From NCBI GenBank assembly GCA_030639665.1, contig DAOWCC010000104.1, positions 1 to 8,673 on the forward strand: a DNA stretch of 8,673 nucleotides. Direction: 5' to 3'. The translations under genes and the position numbers were made by a program. Source of the DNA: Elusimicrobiota bacterium (GTDB lineage: Bacteria > Elusimicrobiota > Elusimicrobia > Elusimicrobiales > UBA9959). Positions 1 to 6,151 of this stretch are shown here, piece by piece; within the stretch, counting starts at the first letter, position 1; each line of letters starts with the position of its first letter. Below the pieces are notes generated by a model. The model did not search any database, was not told the DNA's origin, and saw only the letters and a program-made list of their open reading frames with translations.

Positions 1-1442
1 ATGGGGGTTAAGCTGAAAGAGGCTATAAGCGAAAAGAGTGTTGTATATACTACGGTAAGTCCGAAGGAGCGCATGAACATGCCTATTATGTCGCCCATTG
101 TGGCGATAGGCATAAAAACCACCAAATTAGTTCCTGTGGCGGCCATAACCGCTACGGCAACTTCTTTAGTGCCGTCTATGGCGGCTGTTATGGAATCTTT
201 TCCTTTATCCAAATGGACCAAAACATTTTCTATTATGACTATGGCATTTGCTATCAATGTTCCAAGGCTTGTCGCTATGGCGAGCAGAGTCAGGAAGTTT
301 ATTGAAAATCCCGAGGCAGACATTGGCCCAAAAGTTGAAATTAAAGAAGTTGGAATAATTATCGCCGCGATAAATGTTAGCTTGAATTTTCCGGTGAACA
401 TATAGAGTATAAGAACGGTTAGCAGAATTCCAAGAAGGATATTTATTTCCGTGTCAAAGGTTTCTCTTTTTAAAAATTCCGTGCTGTCGGACGCGATTTC
501 AAGCTTCATGCCTTTTGGCAGATTTTTTTGAAAGCCCGCGAGTCTTTTTAGCGCTTCATCGGAAACGGCCGCGGCATTGCCGTCGGAAGCTTTATTTAAG
601 GAAAGGCCGACAACCTCTTTGCCATTAAAGCGGGCCATGGATTCTATTTTCTTAAAGCCATCTTCAACCACCGCTACTTCTTTCAATTTAAATTTAGAGC
701 CTTCTTCGCTCGTAAGCCACATATTGCTTATTTCATCCACGCTTTGAAACTCTCCGACAAAACGAACGCTTAAAGCGTCATAGCCTTTTTCAAGTTCTCC
801 TCCCGGAATATTCATGTTTTTTTTGCGTATGGCGTCGGTAATATCGGTAATGGTAATATACCGTTCTTTCATAAGCATGGGATCAAGTTTGACATTAATG
901 CGTCTTACGCGGCCGCCGTAAACATCCACTTTGGCAACTCCCTCTATTCCCGAAAGCTTATTTTTAAGGGTTTTATCGGCATATTCATAAAGGTCTTTTG
1001 AATTATGTTTAGCGCTTGTTAAAGTAAGTTCAAGCACAGGCTGCATTAAAGGGTCAAATTTTTCAATCAAAGGTTTTTTCATATTATCGGGCAATTCATT
1101 TAATATGGCTTCCACCTTATCTTTAACTTCAATAAGTTTAACATTCACATCGGCTGAAAGATTAAATTGCGTGAATATAAATCCGAAATTATTGTAAGAC
1201 ATGCTTTCGATACTGTCTATTTCAGATATTTCGGCAATGGCGTCTTCAATTTTTTTGACGACCAGTGTTTCAACTTCCAAGGGGGTCGCTCCGGGATAAA
1301 CGGCGGTAACCGTGACCATGGGAAAATCTATTTTAGGAGTTTTTTCTATTTGAATATTGGCAAAAGAGTATATGCCCAAAACCACAAAAACCATTACAAA
1401 CATTATAGTCGTGACAGGGCGCCTTACAAAAAATTCTATCAT
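1..1442 (-). CDS. RND-family (HAE1/AcrB-like) inner-membrane efflux pump, N-terminal 480 codons, cut by the window edge; proton-relay Asp pair replaced by Ala-Asn
   Basis: My translation from the ATG at 1442 begins MIEFFVRRPVTTIMFVMVF, the usual start of an RND pump: a short amphipathic segment, then TM1 (about residues 9-29). A periplasmic porter loop follows (about 30-331) with the family landmarks VTAVYPGATPLEVE and LSGIEGVAKVDVYGGR. TM2 (332-350), TM3 (353-371), TM4 (381-405) and TM5/6 (about 431-475) come next, and the frame is open to the window edge. TM4 aligns without gaps to AcrB, but the residues matching AcrB Asp407-Asp408 are Ala398-Asn399 (TLIANAIVIIEN). In AcrB that pair carries the protons that drive transport, so this protein may not be proton-driven by the usual route. 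The flanking TM4 and TM5/6 residues are well kept, which argues against random decay. The ATG overlaps the upstream mfp stop codon (ATGA), with GGAG 7 nt before it. It is the last visible gene of the leftward operon. The family call is secure; the substrate is unknown. Confidence 0.93.
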   Translation of the reverse strand, partial: MIEFFVRRPVTTIMFVMVFVVLGIYSFANIQIEKTPKIDFPMVTVTAVYPGATPLEVETLVVKKIEDAIAEISEIDSIESMSYNNFGFIFTQFNLSADVNVKLIEVKDKVEAILNELPDNMKKPLIEKFDPLMQPVLELTLTSAKHNSKDLYEYADKTLKNKLSGIEGVAKVDVYGGRVRRINVKLDPMLMKERYITITDITDAIRKKNMNIPGGELEKGYDALSVRFVGEFQSVDEISNMWLTSEEGSKFKLKEVAVVEDGFKKIESMARFNGKEVVGLSLNKASDGNAAAVSDEALKRLAGFQKNLPKGMKLEIASDSTEFLKRETFDTEINILLGILLTVLILYMFTGKFKLTFIAAIIIPTSLISTFGPMSASGFSINFLTLLAIATSLGTLIANAIVIIENVLVHLDKGKDSITAAIDGTKEVAVAVMAATGTNLVVFMPIATMGDIIGMFMRSFGLTVVYTTLFSLIASFSLTP

Positions 1443-2113
1443 TGAAGTTCTCCGTTTCGAGGTTTAATTCGTAAAATTTTATCGCCCTCAGAGAGCAAAG
1501 TCTGTCCTTGAAATATCACTTCATCTCTCGAGGCAAGGCCTCGTTTGATGATTGAATCATAACCGTTCGAGCTTTTAACAATCACTTCTTTTTTTATCGC
1601 TAAAGAATCTTTTACTATCCATATATAAGTTTTGTTTTTCTTCCATGATAAAATGGAATTTGGAACGCTTAAAGCGTTTTTTATCTCTCCGACTTTAACA
1701 TAAGTTACCATCCATTTATCACATTTTGCCCGGCAATTAAAAGTGGCTTTAACCAGATTCATGCCCGTGTCAAAAGATATTTTTTGGGAAACATATGTTA
1801 TTTCACCCTTTGCTTTATGACCATTGAAGGCGGAATGGATTTTTTGCCCGGCTTTAAGTTTTTTGCTTATTTTTCTAGGCACATAACCGGTAAAATTTTC
1901 ATCGGAAGGTTTAAGGGTTATCTTTTCATATTGAGGCAGAGTTCTGCGGTAAATTTTTTTAGTGCTAACGGGTTTGCCATGCTCTTGCCATAAGGCCTTG
2001 AAAGTGACGGGCGAAGAAATCCTAAGAGCTTTAATTTCTTTTTGTTTCAAAATGATCGCCATCGTAAAAATAGCAATTGCCAGACTATAGAAAAAAATTC
2101 TTTTTTTATTCAT
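1439..2113 (-). CDS. Minimal membrane fusion protein (periplasmic adaptor) lacking recognisable lipoyl and hairpin domains
   Basis: A 224-residue protein, well short of the roughly 350-400 residues usual for RND adaptors. Residues 5-22 form one hydrophobic segment without a lipobox, so it is probably anchored by an uncleaved N-terminal helix facing the periplasm. Residues 46-62 (GKPVSTKKIYRRTLPQY) resemble the strand that precedes the lipoyl domain in MFPs. The sequence then passes almost at once to a beta-barrel-like region (77-126, with KLKAGQKI, KGEITYVSQKI and TGMNLVKATF) and a membrane-proximal domain (about 145-216, with ALSVPNSIL, then RGLASRDEVIFQGQTLLSEGDKI). The two lipoyl halves and the alpha-hairpin seem to be missing. 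Cys127 and Cys131 (CRAKC) could form a periplasmic disulfide. The ATG lies 8 bp inside the end of tolC and has GGGAG upstream; the stop overlaps the rnd start. By position and remaining domains it is the adaptor for the downstream RND pump. Because it abuts tolC, no missing exon or frameshifted N-terminus can be hidden upstream. Confidence 0.78.
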   Translation of the reverse strand: MNKKRIFFYSLAIAIFTMAIILKQKEIKALRISSPVTFKALWQEHGKPVSTKKIYRRTLPQYEKITLKPSDENFTGYVPRKISKKLKAGQKIHSAFNGHKAKGEITYVSQKISFDTGMNLVKATFNCRAKCDKWMVTYVKVGEIKNALSVPNSILSWKKNKTYIWIVKDSLAIKKEVIVKSSNGYDSIIKRGLASRDEVIFQGQTLLSEGDKILRIKPRNGELQ

Positions 2114-3404
2114 TTGTCACTCCCGCAAGTTTTTCAATCTCGGCAAGATTGATTTCCAAATTAACCAAGGTGATTTCCTTTTTTATTTTTTGTCTCGTTA
2201 AATATAGTTCCGCGTCATTTAAATTGGTTACCGATAAATAGCCCGAGCGAAAACGGTCTTGGCTCATGTTAAAAGATGTTTCAGCCAGGCTGATGGCTTT
2301 TTCATTGGCTTTAAGAGTTTTAATAAGTTCATTATATTTTGAAATAGCGTTTTCAAGGTTAAGAATGAGTTCTTTTCTTTTTTTCTCAAGGGCAAGGCCG
2401 GCATTGTTTTTTAAAATTTCAGCTTGGCTTATATTCTCCTTTCTTCTTCCTGCATCAAATAAGGCTAAGTTAAATCTGATGCCCAGCATGGCATAATCAT
2501 TTAAAGCGCTTGGGCCCGGAATAAAGCTCGCGCCATAACCGCTTTTGTTATAGCTTGAAAATGCTGAGATTTCAGGATAATATAATTTTCCAAGCATATC
2601 AATTCTGTCTTTGGAAGCAGCAACTGCGAGCTTAAGTTTTTTAAGGGCGGGATGATGCAGCAAAAGTTTCTCAATAAGTTTTCGGTGGTCCATAGGTTCA
2701 TATTCATCTTTAAATATGTCATTGCTAATATCCACTTTGCTTGCCAGATCAAAATCATCAAAACCCAGTAAGATTATGAAGGTGTGAATTATTGTATTTA
2801 GATTTGCTTTGGCGTCGTTTACCGATGGCATTCTGCCGGCTATATCGGATTCCGCTTTAATATTATCGTATTTTGAAGCCCGGCCGCTTGAAGATCTTTC
2901 TTTCAATATAGTTTTGTTTTGGCGAGCTCTTTCAAGGGACTCATAATGAATTTTATGAACCATTTTGGCAAGATAAATATTGTAATAGGCGAACTTGGTT
3001 AAATATATCATTTCCCGTTTAAGCGCGTTTTCATCAAGCGCGCTCATATCCGTTTGTTTGGATGCCATGTCTATATTTTTTTTCATTCTGCCGAAAGTGA
3101 AAATTTTCTGAGAAAGACTTAAGCCGAAATCCATGGAATAATCATTCATGCCAATGCCATTTGAGTATTGCAAGTTTTTAGCCCATGAAAATGATGTTGA
3201 TAAAGAAGGTTTCTTTTCTTGTTTGGCTTTTGATAAATTGGATAAGCTTAATTTTTTTCCGTTTGAAACCATTTGAAGATCTTCGCTGGAAGAAAGGGTC
3301 ATTTTAATGGCGTCATCCAGAGTTATTATTATTTTGCCTTGGCAAAAAGAGTTAAAAGGAGGGGAGATTAGTAGGATGATTATGAGAAGTGATTTTTTTA
3401 TCAT
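2106..3404 (-). CDS. TolC-like outer-membrane efflux channel (OEP family), leftward operon
   Basis: A 432-residue outer-membrane efflux protein, near the usual family length. It starts with a Sec signal peptide (MIKKSLLIIILLISPPF), with cleavage likely around residues 21-23. The mature start, ITLDDAIKMTLSSSEDLQ, is the standard OEP opening. The two internal OEP repeats are visible: repeat one with LSLSQKIFTFGRMKKNID and the helical stretch YYNIYLAKMVHKIHYESLERA, and repeat two with FNLALFDAGRRKENISQAE and the closing helices around RFRSGYLSVTNLNDAELYL. Trimers of such proteins form a beta-barrel in the outer membrane and a long periplasmic helical tunnel. Its ATG overlaps the tetR stop (ATGA), with GGGAT about 6 nt upstream, and its TAA lies inside the mfp start. 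It is only distantly similar to the rightward TolC-like protein, so this is not a recent duplicate. The family call is firm; partner specificity is inferred from the operon. Confidence 0.93.
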   Translation of the reverse strand: MIKKSLLIIILLISPPFNSFCQGKIIITLDDAIKMTLSSSEDLQMVSNGKKLSLSNLSKAKQEKKPSLSTSFSWAKNLQYSNGIGMNDYSMDFGLSLSQKIFTFGRMKKNIDMASKQTDMSALDENALKREMIYLTKFAYYNIYLAKMVHKIHYESLERARQNKTILKERSSSGRASKYDNIKAESDIAGRMPSVNDAKANLNTIIHTFIILLGFDDFDLASKVDISNDIFKDEYEPMDHRKLIEKLLLHHPALKKLKLAVAASKDRIDMLGKLYYPEISAFSSYNKSGYGASFIPGPSALNDYAMLGIRFNLALFDAGRRKENISQAEILKNNAGLALEKKRKELILNLENAISKYNELIKTLKANEKAISLAETSFNMSQDRFRSGYLSVTNLNDAELYLTRQKIKKEITLVNLEINLAEIEKLAGVTNE

Positions 3405-4045
3405 TTTTGTATCCCGCTTAGAAACAATGTGAATTGTTTTTTATATAGATTTCTTACTTCGCTAAAGTCCTTAAATTGGGCATAAAGGGGAACGCCTATG
3501 AGAATTGAGGTTAAACCAAGAACTATATCCTGCGCGTTTACGGTTGTTTTTAGGGTTTTGTTTTTAATTGCATCATTAATAAGATAGAAAAATAAATCAG
3601 GTATTGATTTCTCTTTGATATTTTCAATGCCTTTATAGTTTTTGAAGGCGTAAATTTTTTCAATATCTGAAAGAGGCTTGATATCTTGCGGAAACAATCT
3701 ATTTGATATTTTTATGGAAATTATGTCATAAAAAGTTGCCATGGGTGTTTTTTTGAAAATACAATCGCAAATCATAAGCAGGCCGTTTACCAGGTTTGCT
3801 TTTGGCCGGCTGTTTTTTATTTCCCATGCTACGGGAAGAAAGAAGAAATTTCCGCTATATCTGAATAAATCAATTTTGGTGGGGAAATAATTAAAAAAAG
3901 TCGCTTCGGAGATATCAATTTTTTTGCATATTCTTTTGATATTGGCTTTTGCAAAACCATATTGTTTGACCTCGGCAAGAAAGGCGTGACCGAGTTTTAC
4001 TTTTGTTTTAATATGTTTTTGTTGGCGTAATGTAAGGTTATCCAT
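3401..4045 (-). CDS. TetR-family transcriptional regulator of the leftward operon
   Basis: Starting at the ATG at 4045 gives 214 residues, a typical TetR length. The N-terminal DNA-binding domain covers about residues 15-61; its helix-turn-helix is KANIKRICKKIDISEATFFNYF followed by PTKIDLF, the usual end of the TetR domain. The rest is an all-helical ligand-binding and dimerisation domain without close family signatures. The open frame continues upstream to a TTG at 4102. I reject that start because the stretch has no ribosome binding site and would translate through the promoter (-35 at 4080-4075, -10 at 4057-4052). The promoter's predicted first transcribed base is the A of the 4045 ATG, and no Shine-Dalgarno sequence precedes it, so translation is probably leaderless. 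It is first in the operon and overlaps tolC by 4 bp. It most likely represses its own operon through the tandem dyads at 4053-4086, lifted by a pump substrate. The ligand cannot be told. Confidence 0.9.
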   Translation of the reverse strand: MDNLTLRQQKHIKTKVKLGHAFLAEVKQYGFAKANIKRICKKIDISEATFFNYFPTKIDLFRYSGNFFFLPVAWEIKNSRPKANLVNGLLMICDCIFKKTPMATFYDIISIKISNRLFPQDIKPLSDIEKIYAFKNYKGIENIKEKSIPDLFFYLINDAIKNKTLKTTVNAQDIVLGLTSILIGVPLYAQFKDFSEVRNLYKKQFTLFLSGIQK

Positions 4046-4051
4046 AAAAAA

Positions 4052-4080
4052 ATTATAGCAAGCTCTAAAATTATAGTCAA
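4052..4080 (-). promoter_or_regulatory. Sigma-70 type promoter for the leftward operon, predicted leaderless start
   Basis: Read on the minus strand: -35 TTGACT (4080-4075), a 17-bp spacer (4074-4058), and a perfect -10 TATAAT (4057-4052). Six T residues follow and then ATG, so the usual +1 position (7 nt past the -10) is 4045, the A of the tetR start codon. Both boxes sit inside the tandem dyads described separately, which implies direct repression by occlusion. Confidence 0.85.
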
Positions 4081-4088
4081 CTCTAAAA
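4053..4088. repeat. Tandem 18-bp direct repeat, each copy an imperfect 16-bp dyad: probable twin operators
   Basis: Two adjacent 18-bp units, TTATAGCAAGCTCTAAAA (4053-4070) and TTATAGTCAACTCTAAAA (4071-4088), match at 15 of 18 positions. The first 16 bp of each is itself a dyad, with 12 of 16 bases self-complementary (consensus TTAtAG-N4-CTcTAA). Dyad centres are 18 bp apart. The gene-proximal copy covers five of six -10 bases and the distal copy covers the whole -35. This arrangement fits paired binding of TetR dimers. The likely binder is the leftward TetR; that assignment is inferred from position. Confidence 0.65.
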
Positions 4089-4106
4089 AATAAATCTTGC
4101 AAAGTC

Positions 4107-4135
4107 TTGACAAAATACGGAAAATCTCTTATACT
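4107..4135 (+). promoter_or_regulatory. Sigma-70 type promoter for the rightward operon
   Basis: Consensus -35 TTGACA (4107-4112), a 17-bp spacer (4113-4129) and -10 TATACT (4130-4135). The predicted start of transcription is about 4142, giving a leader of roughly 38 nt before the tetR ATG. The -35 boxes of the two divergent promoters are 26 bp apart, so the promoters are back to back and do not overlap. Confidence 0.85.
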
Positions 4136-4143
4136 TTAATAGA

Positions 4144-4159
4144 CGGACTGGTCAGTCCG
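4144..4159. promoter_or_regulatory. Perfect palindromic operator (7-2-7) just downstream of the rightward transcription start
   Basis: CGGACTG-GT-CAGTCCG is a perfect inverted repeat with 7-bp arms and a 2-bp spacer. It spans about +3 to +18 of the predicted transcript. Its core, GACTGGTCAGTC, is the kind of short GAC/GTC dyad often found in front of tetR genes. The likely binder is the TetR encoded 20 bp downstream, repressing by blocking polymerase at the start site. It shares no sequence with the AT-rich dyads at the leftward promoter. Confidence 0.8.
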
Positions 4160-4179
4160 CAATTTGCAGGGAGATTGAA

Positions 4180-4824
4180 ATGAAAATAAAGGGTGATGAT
4201 AAGATGAAGATTCTTATTGAAAACAGGAAAAAACAAATATTGGATGCCGCGGTTATAGTTTTTTCCAAAGATGGTTTTTCTAGGGCCAATACCGACGATA
4301 TTGCGAAAAGAGCCAAACTGGGGAAGGGAACCGTTTTTAGATATTTTAAAAACAAAAAAATCCTTTTTTGTTCTGTGGTGGATAGGGGTTTAGATAGTCT
4401 TAAAAACGAAATAATGTCGGAGATTGAAAAAGTTAGTGATCCTTTGGAGAAAATAGAAAAGATTATTGAAAGTTATTTGTCATTTTTTGAAAAGAATAAA
4501 AACTTGATAGGTATTTTAATTCATGAGCAGAGTAGCTTTCAAAAGAGAATAGCCAGTCAATATCTTAATCACTATTATGGGAATGTGGATAGAATAAAAC
4601 TAATTTTTAAGGAAGCTTTGAGCCAAGGCTTGATAAAGAGAATGGATATTAACAAAGTTATTACTGTTTTGACCGGTTTATTGAACGGTATTGTTTATAT
4701 GTGGCAAGTGGAAGGAAGAAAAGGCAAGTTAACAGATAGGGTATCCATTATCTTGGAAATATTTTTTACCGGTATAATTAAAAATAAAGCTAGAGGAAAA
4801 AAATATGGAAGAATTAGTGTTTGA
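4180..4824 (+). CDS. TetR-family transcriptional regulator of the rightward operon
   Basis: A 214-residue TetR protein. The DNA-binding domain is about residues 16-62, with the classic pattern RKKQILDAAVIVFSKDGF, then the helix-turn-helix TDDIAKRAKLGKGTVFRYF and KNKKILF. The C-terminal part (about 63-214) is helical; the segment near NKVITVLTGLLNGIVYMWQVEG is typical of TetR C-terminal domains that form the dimer and ligand pocket. The ATG at 4180 has AGGGAG at 4168-4173, 6 nt upstream. A second in-frame ATG at residue 9 is less well placed. It is first in the rightward operon, preceded by its own promoter and a perfect palindrome, so autorepression of the whole operon is the natural model. 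The 3' end overlaps the likely tolC start by 20 bp. It is clearly diverged from the leftward TetR, and the equal length appears coincidental. Confidence 0.93.
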   Translation: MKIKGDDKMKILIENRKKQILDAAVIVFSKDGFSRANTDDIAKRAKLGKGTVFRYFKNKKILFCSVVDRGLDSLKNEIMSEIEKVSDPLEKIEKIIESYLSFFEKNKNLIGILIHEQSSFQKRIASQYLNHYYGNVDRIKLIFKEALSQGLIKRMDINKVITVLTGLLNGIVYMWQVEGRKGKLTDRVSIILEIFFTGIIKNKARGKKYGRISV

Positions 4825-6151
4825 TAATAGAAAGCGTTTAATGAATAAAAAAACAATTGTTTATTGTGTTTTCAGCATTTGTTTTATTGCTTTGGCGCAG
4901 GTTTCTTTTGCGGTAAACAAAAAACCTGTTTTGGTTTTAACCGAAGAAAAGGCGATAGAAACCGCTTTGAAGAATAATTATGACATTCTTTCTAAAAAAG
5001 AAGAGATAAAAGTCTCCCAAAGCATAGTTAATCAAGCATGGTCCAAGGTTTTTCCGAATATAAGTGTGGGCGCTAATTATATCCGTTATGAAAATCATCC
5101 TTTCATTCCTTTTGAGAACAATCACGGCTACAGTTTGGAGGTTTCACAGTTGCTTTTTGCGGGAGGAGGAGTCTCTAATGCCATAGGCGCTTCAAAAAAT
5201 AATTTAAAGGCTGAGAGAGAAGGGAAAAAAGAATTGGAAAATAATATCGTATATGGGGTAAGGCAAGCTTTTTACAATATCTTATTGGCAACTGAGTTTG
5301 AGAGAATAAGAAAAGAGACTTTGCTTTTAACCGAAGAAAATTTATCTATAACACAAGAGCGTTATAAAAAAGGAGAATCTTCACATTATGATCTTTTAAG
5401 GAGCGGAGTTGAGGTTTCCAATAGTAAAGTTCAGCTCATAAAAGCGAAGAATTTAGTTAAGGTTTCCAGAAATTTTCTCAAAATTTTGTTGGGAATTGAT
5501 TATTCCAAAAAAATTGAAATAAACGGGAAATTTAATTATGTTCCCCAAAATTTTAATTCTAATGATTTGATAAAAGTAGCTTTAAGCAAAAGACCTGTCT
5601 TAAAAGAAATATCGCTTAGAGAAAAAGCTGCGCGAATGCAGGTGAAAAGCGCTTTTTCCGGACATTTACCGCAGGCATATTTCAGTTTTACCGATTATGG
5701 TAATCAGAAAGAAATGTTTACTTCGGGCAGGGGAAAATATGATGATTATTGGATAGCCGCGGTAGCGTTAAAAATACCTCTTTTTGATGGTTTTTTGACC
5801 ACCGCAAAAGTAAAGGAAGCAAAAGTCATGGTAAGAAAAGTCGGTATTTTAAAAAATAAATTGACGAATATCGTAAAAATAGAAGTTATAAATGCCGCTT
5901 TAAATTTAAAGGCGGCTCAAGATACGGTTGAATCTCAAAATGAAAATGTAAATAGAGCCAAGGAAGCTTATGAGATAATTCAGCAAAAATATTCTTTGGG
6001 GGAAGCTGCGCAATTGGATTTATTGGACGCTCAGCTTGCTTTGTCTGTAAGTCAAATTAGTTATGCGCAAAGTCTTTGTGATTTTACGGTAGCCGGGTCT
6101 AAATTGGAGTATGTTGTAGGTGATAAAATTTTTGGAGGCGCAAAAAAATGA
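4805..6151 (+). CDS. TolC-like outer-membrane efflux channel (OEP family), rightward operon
   Basis: A 448-residue OEP protein. A signal peptide ends near VSFA-VN (residues 33-38), followed by the mature opening VLTEEKAIETALKNNYDIL. The two OEP repeats are clear: VSQLLFAGGGVSNAIGASK, then the helices around RQAFYNILLATEFERIRKET and QERYKKGESSHYDLLRSGVE; and LKIPLFDGFLTTAKVKEAK, then QQKYSLGEAAQLDLLDAQL. The start is uncertain. The ATG at 4805 has AGAGG 8 nt upstream but gives the signal peptide a 12-residue extension. The ATG at 4841 (MNKKTIVYCVF) gives a standard signal peptide but has a poor ribosome site, so it would depend on coupling to the tetR stop at 4824. Its TGA overlaps the mfp ATG. 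It is expected to form the trimeric exit duct of the rightward pump. Confidence 0.94.
   Translation: MEELVFDNRKRLMNKKTIVYCVFSICFIALAQVSFAVNKKPVLVLTEEKAIETALKNNYDILSKKEEIKVSQSIVNQAWSKVFPNISVGANYIRYENHPFIPFENNHGYSLEVSQLLFAGGGVSNAIGASKNNLKAEREGKKELENNIVYGVRQAFYNILLATEFERIRKETLLLTEENLSITQERYKKGESSHYDLLRSGVEVSNSKVQLIKAKNLVKVSRNFLKILLGIDYSKKIEINGKFNYVPQNFNSNDLIKVALSKRPVLKEISLREKAARMQVKSAFSGHLPQAYFSFTDYGNQKEMFTSGRGKYDDYWIAAVALKIPLFDGFLTTAKVKEAKVMVRKVGILKNKLTNIVKIEVINAALNLKAAQDTVESQNENVNRAKEAYEIIQQKYSLGEAAQLDLLDAQLALSVSQISYAQSLCDFTVAGSKLEYVVGDKIFGGAKK

Noticed and set aside
1..405. Open frame on the plus strand across the left edge
   Set aside because: It lies opposite the leftward RND gene, whose translation matches the family throughout; the plus-strand product has no recognisable features.
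1439..2113. Leftward MFP as a frameshifted or truncated pseudogene
   Set aside because: The gene starts inside the tolC stop region with a good ribosome site and ends in an ATGA overlap with rnd. No displaced lipoyl or hairpin coding sequence has room to exist outside it, so a reduced gene is more likely than a broken one.
3335..3345. Possible lipobox in the leftward TolC (NSFCQ)
   Set aside because: The residue before Cys is Phe, not Gly or Ala, so a normal signal peptidase I site near this point is more likely.
4046..4102. N-terminal extension of the leftward TetR from a TTG at 4102
   Set aside because: It has no ribosome binding site, adds 19 residues unlike a TetR N-terminus, and would be encoded by the promoter and operator bases themselves.
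4046..4179. Transcription terminator or small RNA in the central region
   Set aside because: The only strong dyad (4144-4159) is not followed by a T-run and is better explained as an operator; the remaining bases are accounted for by the two promoters.
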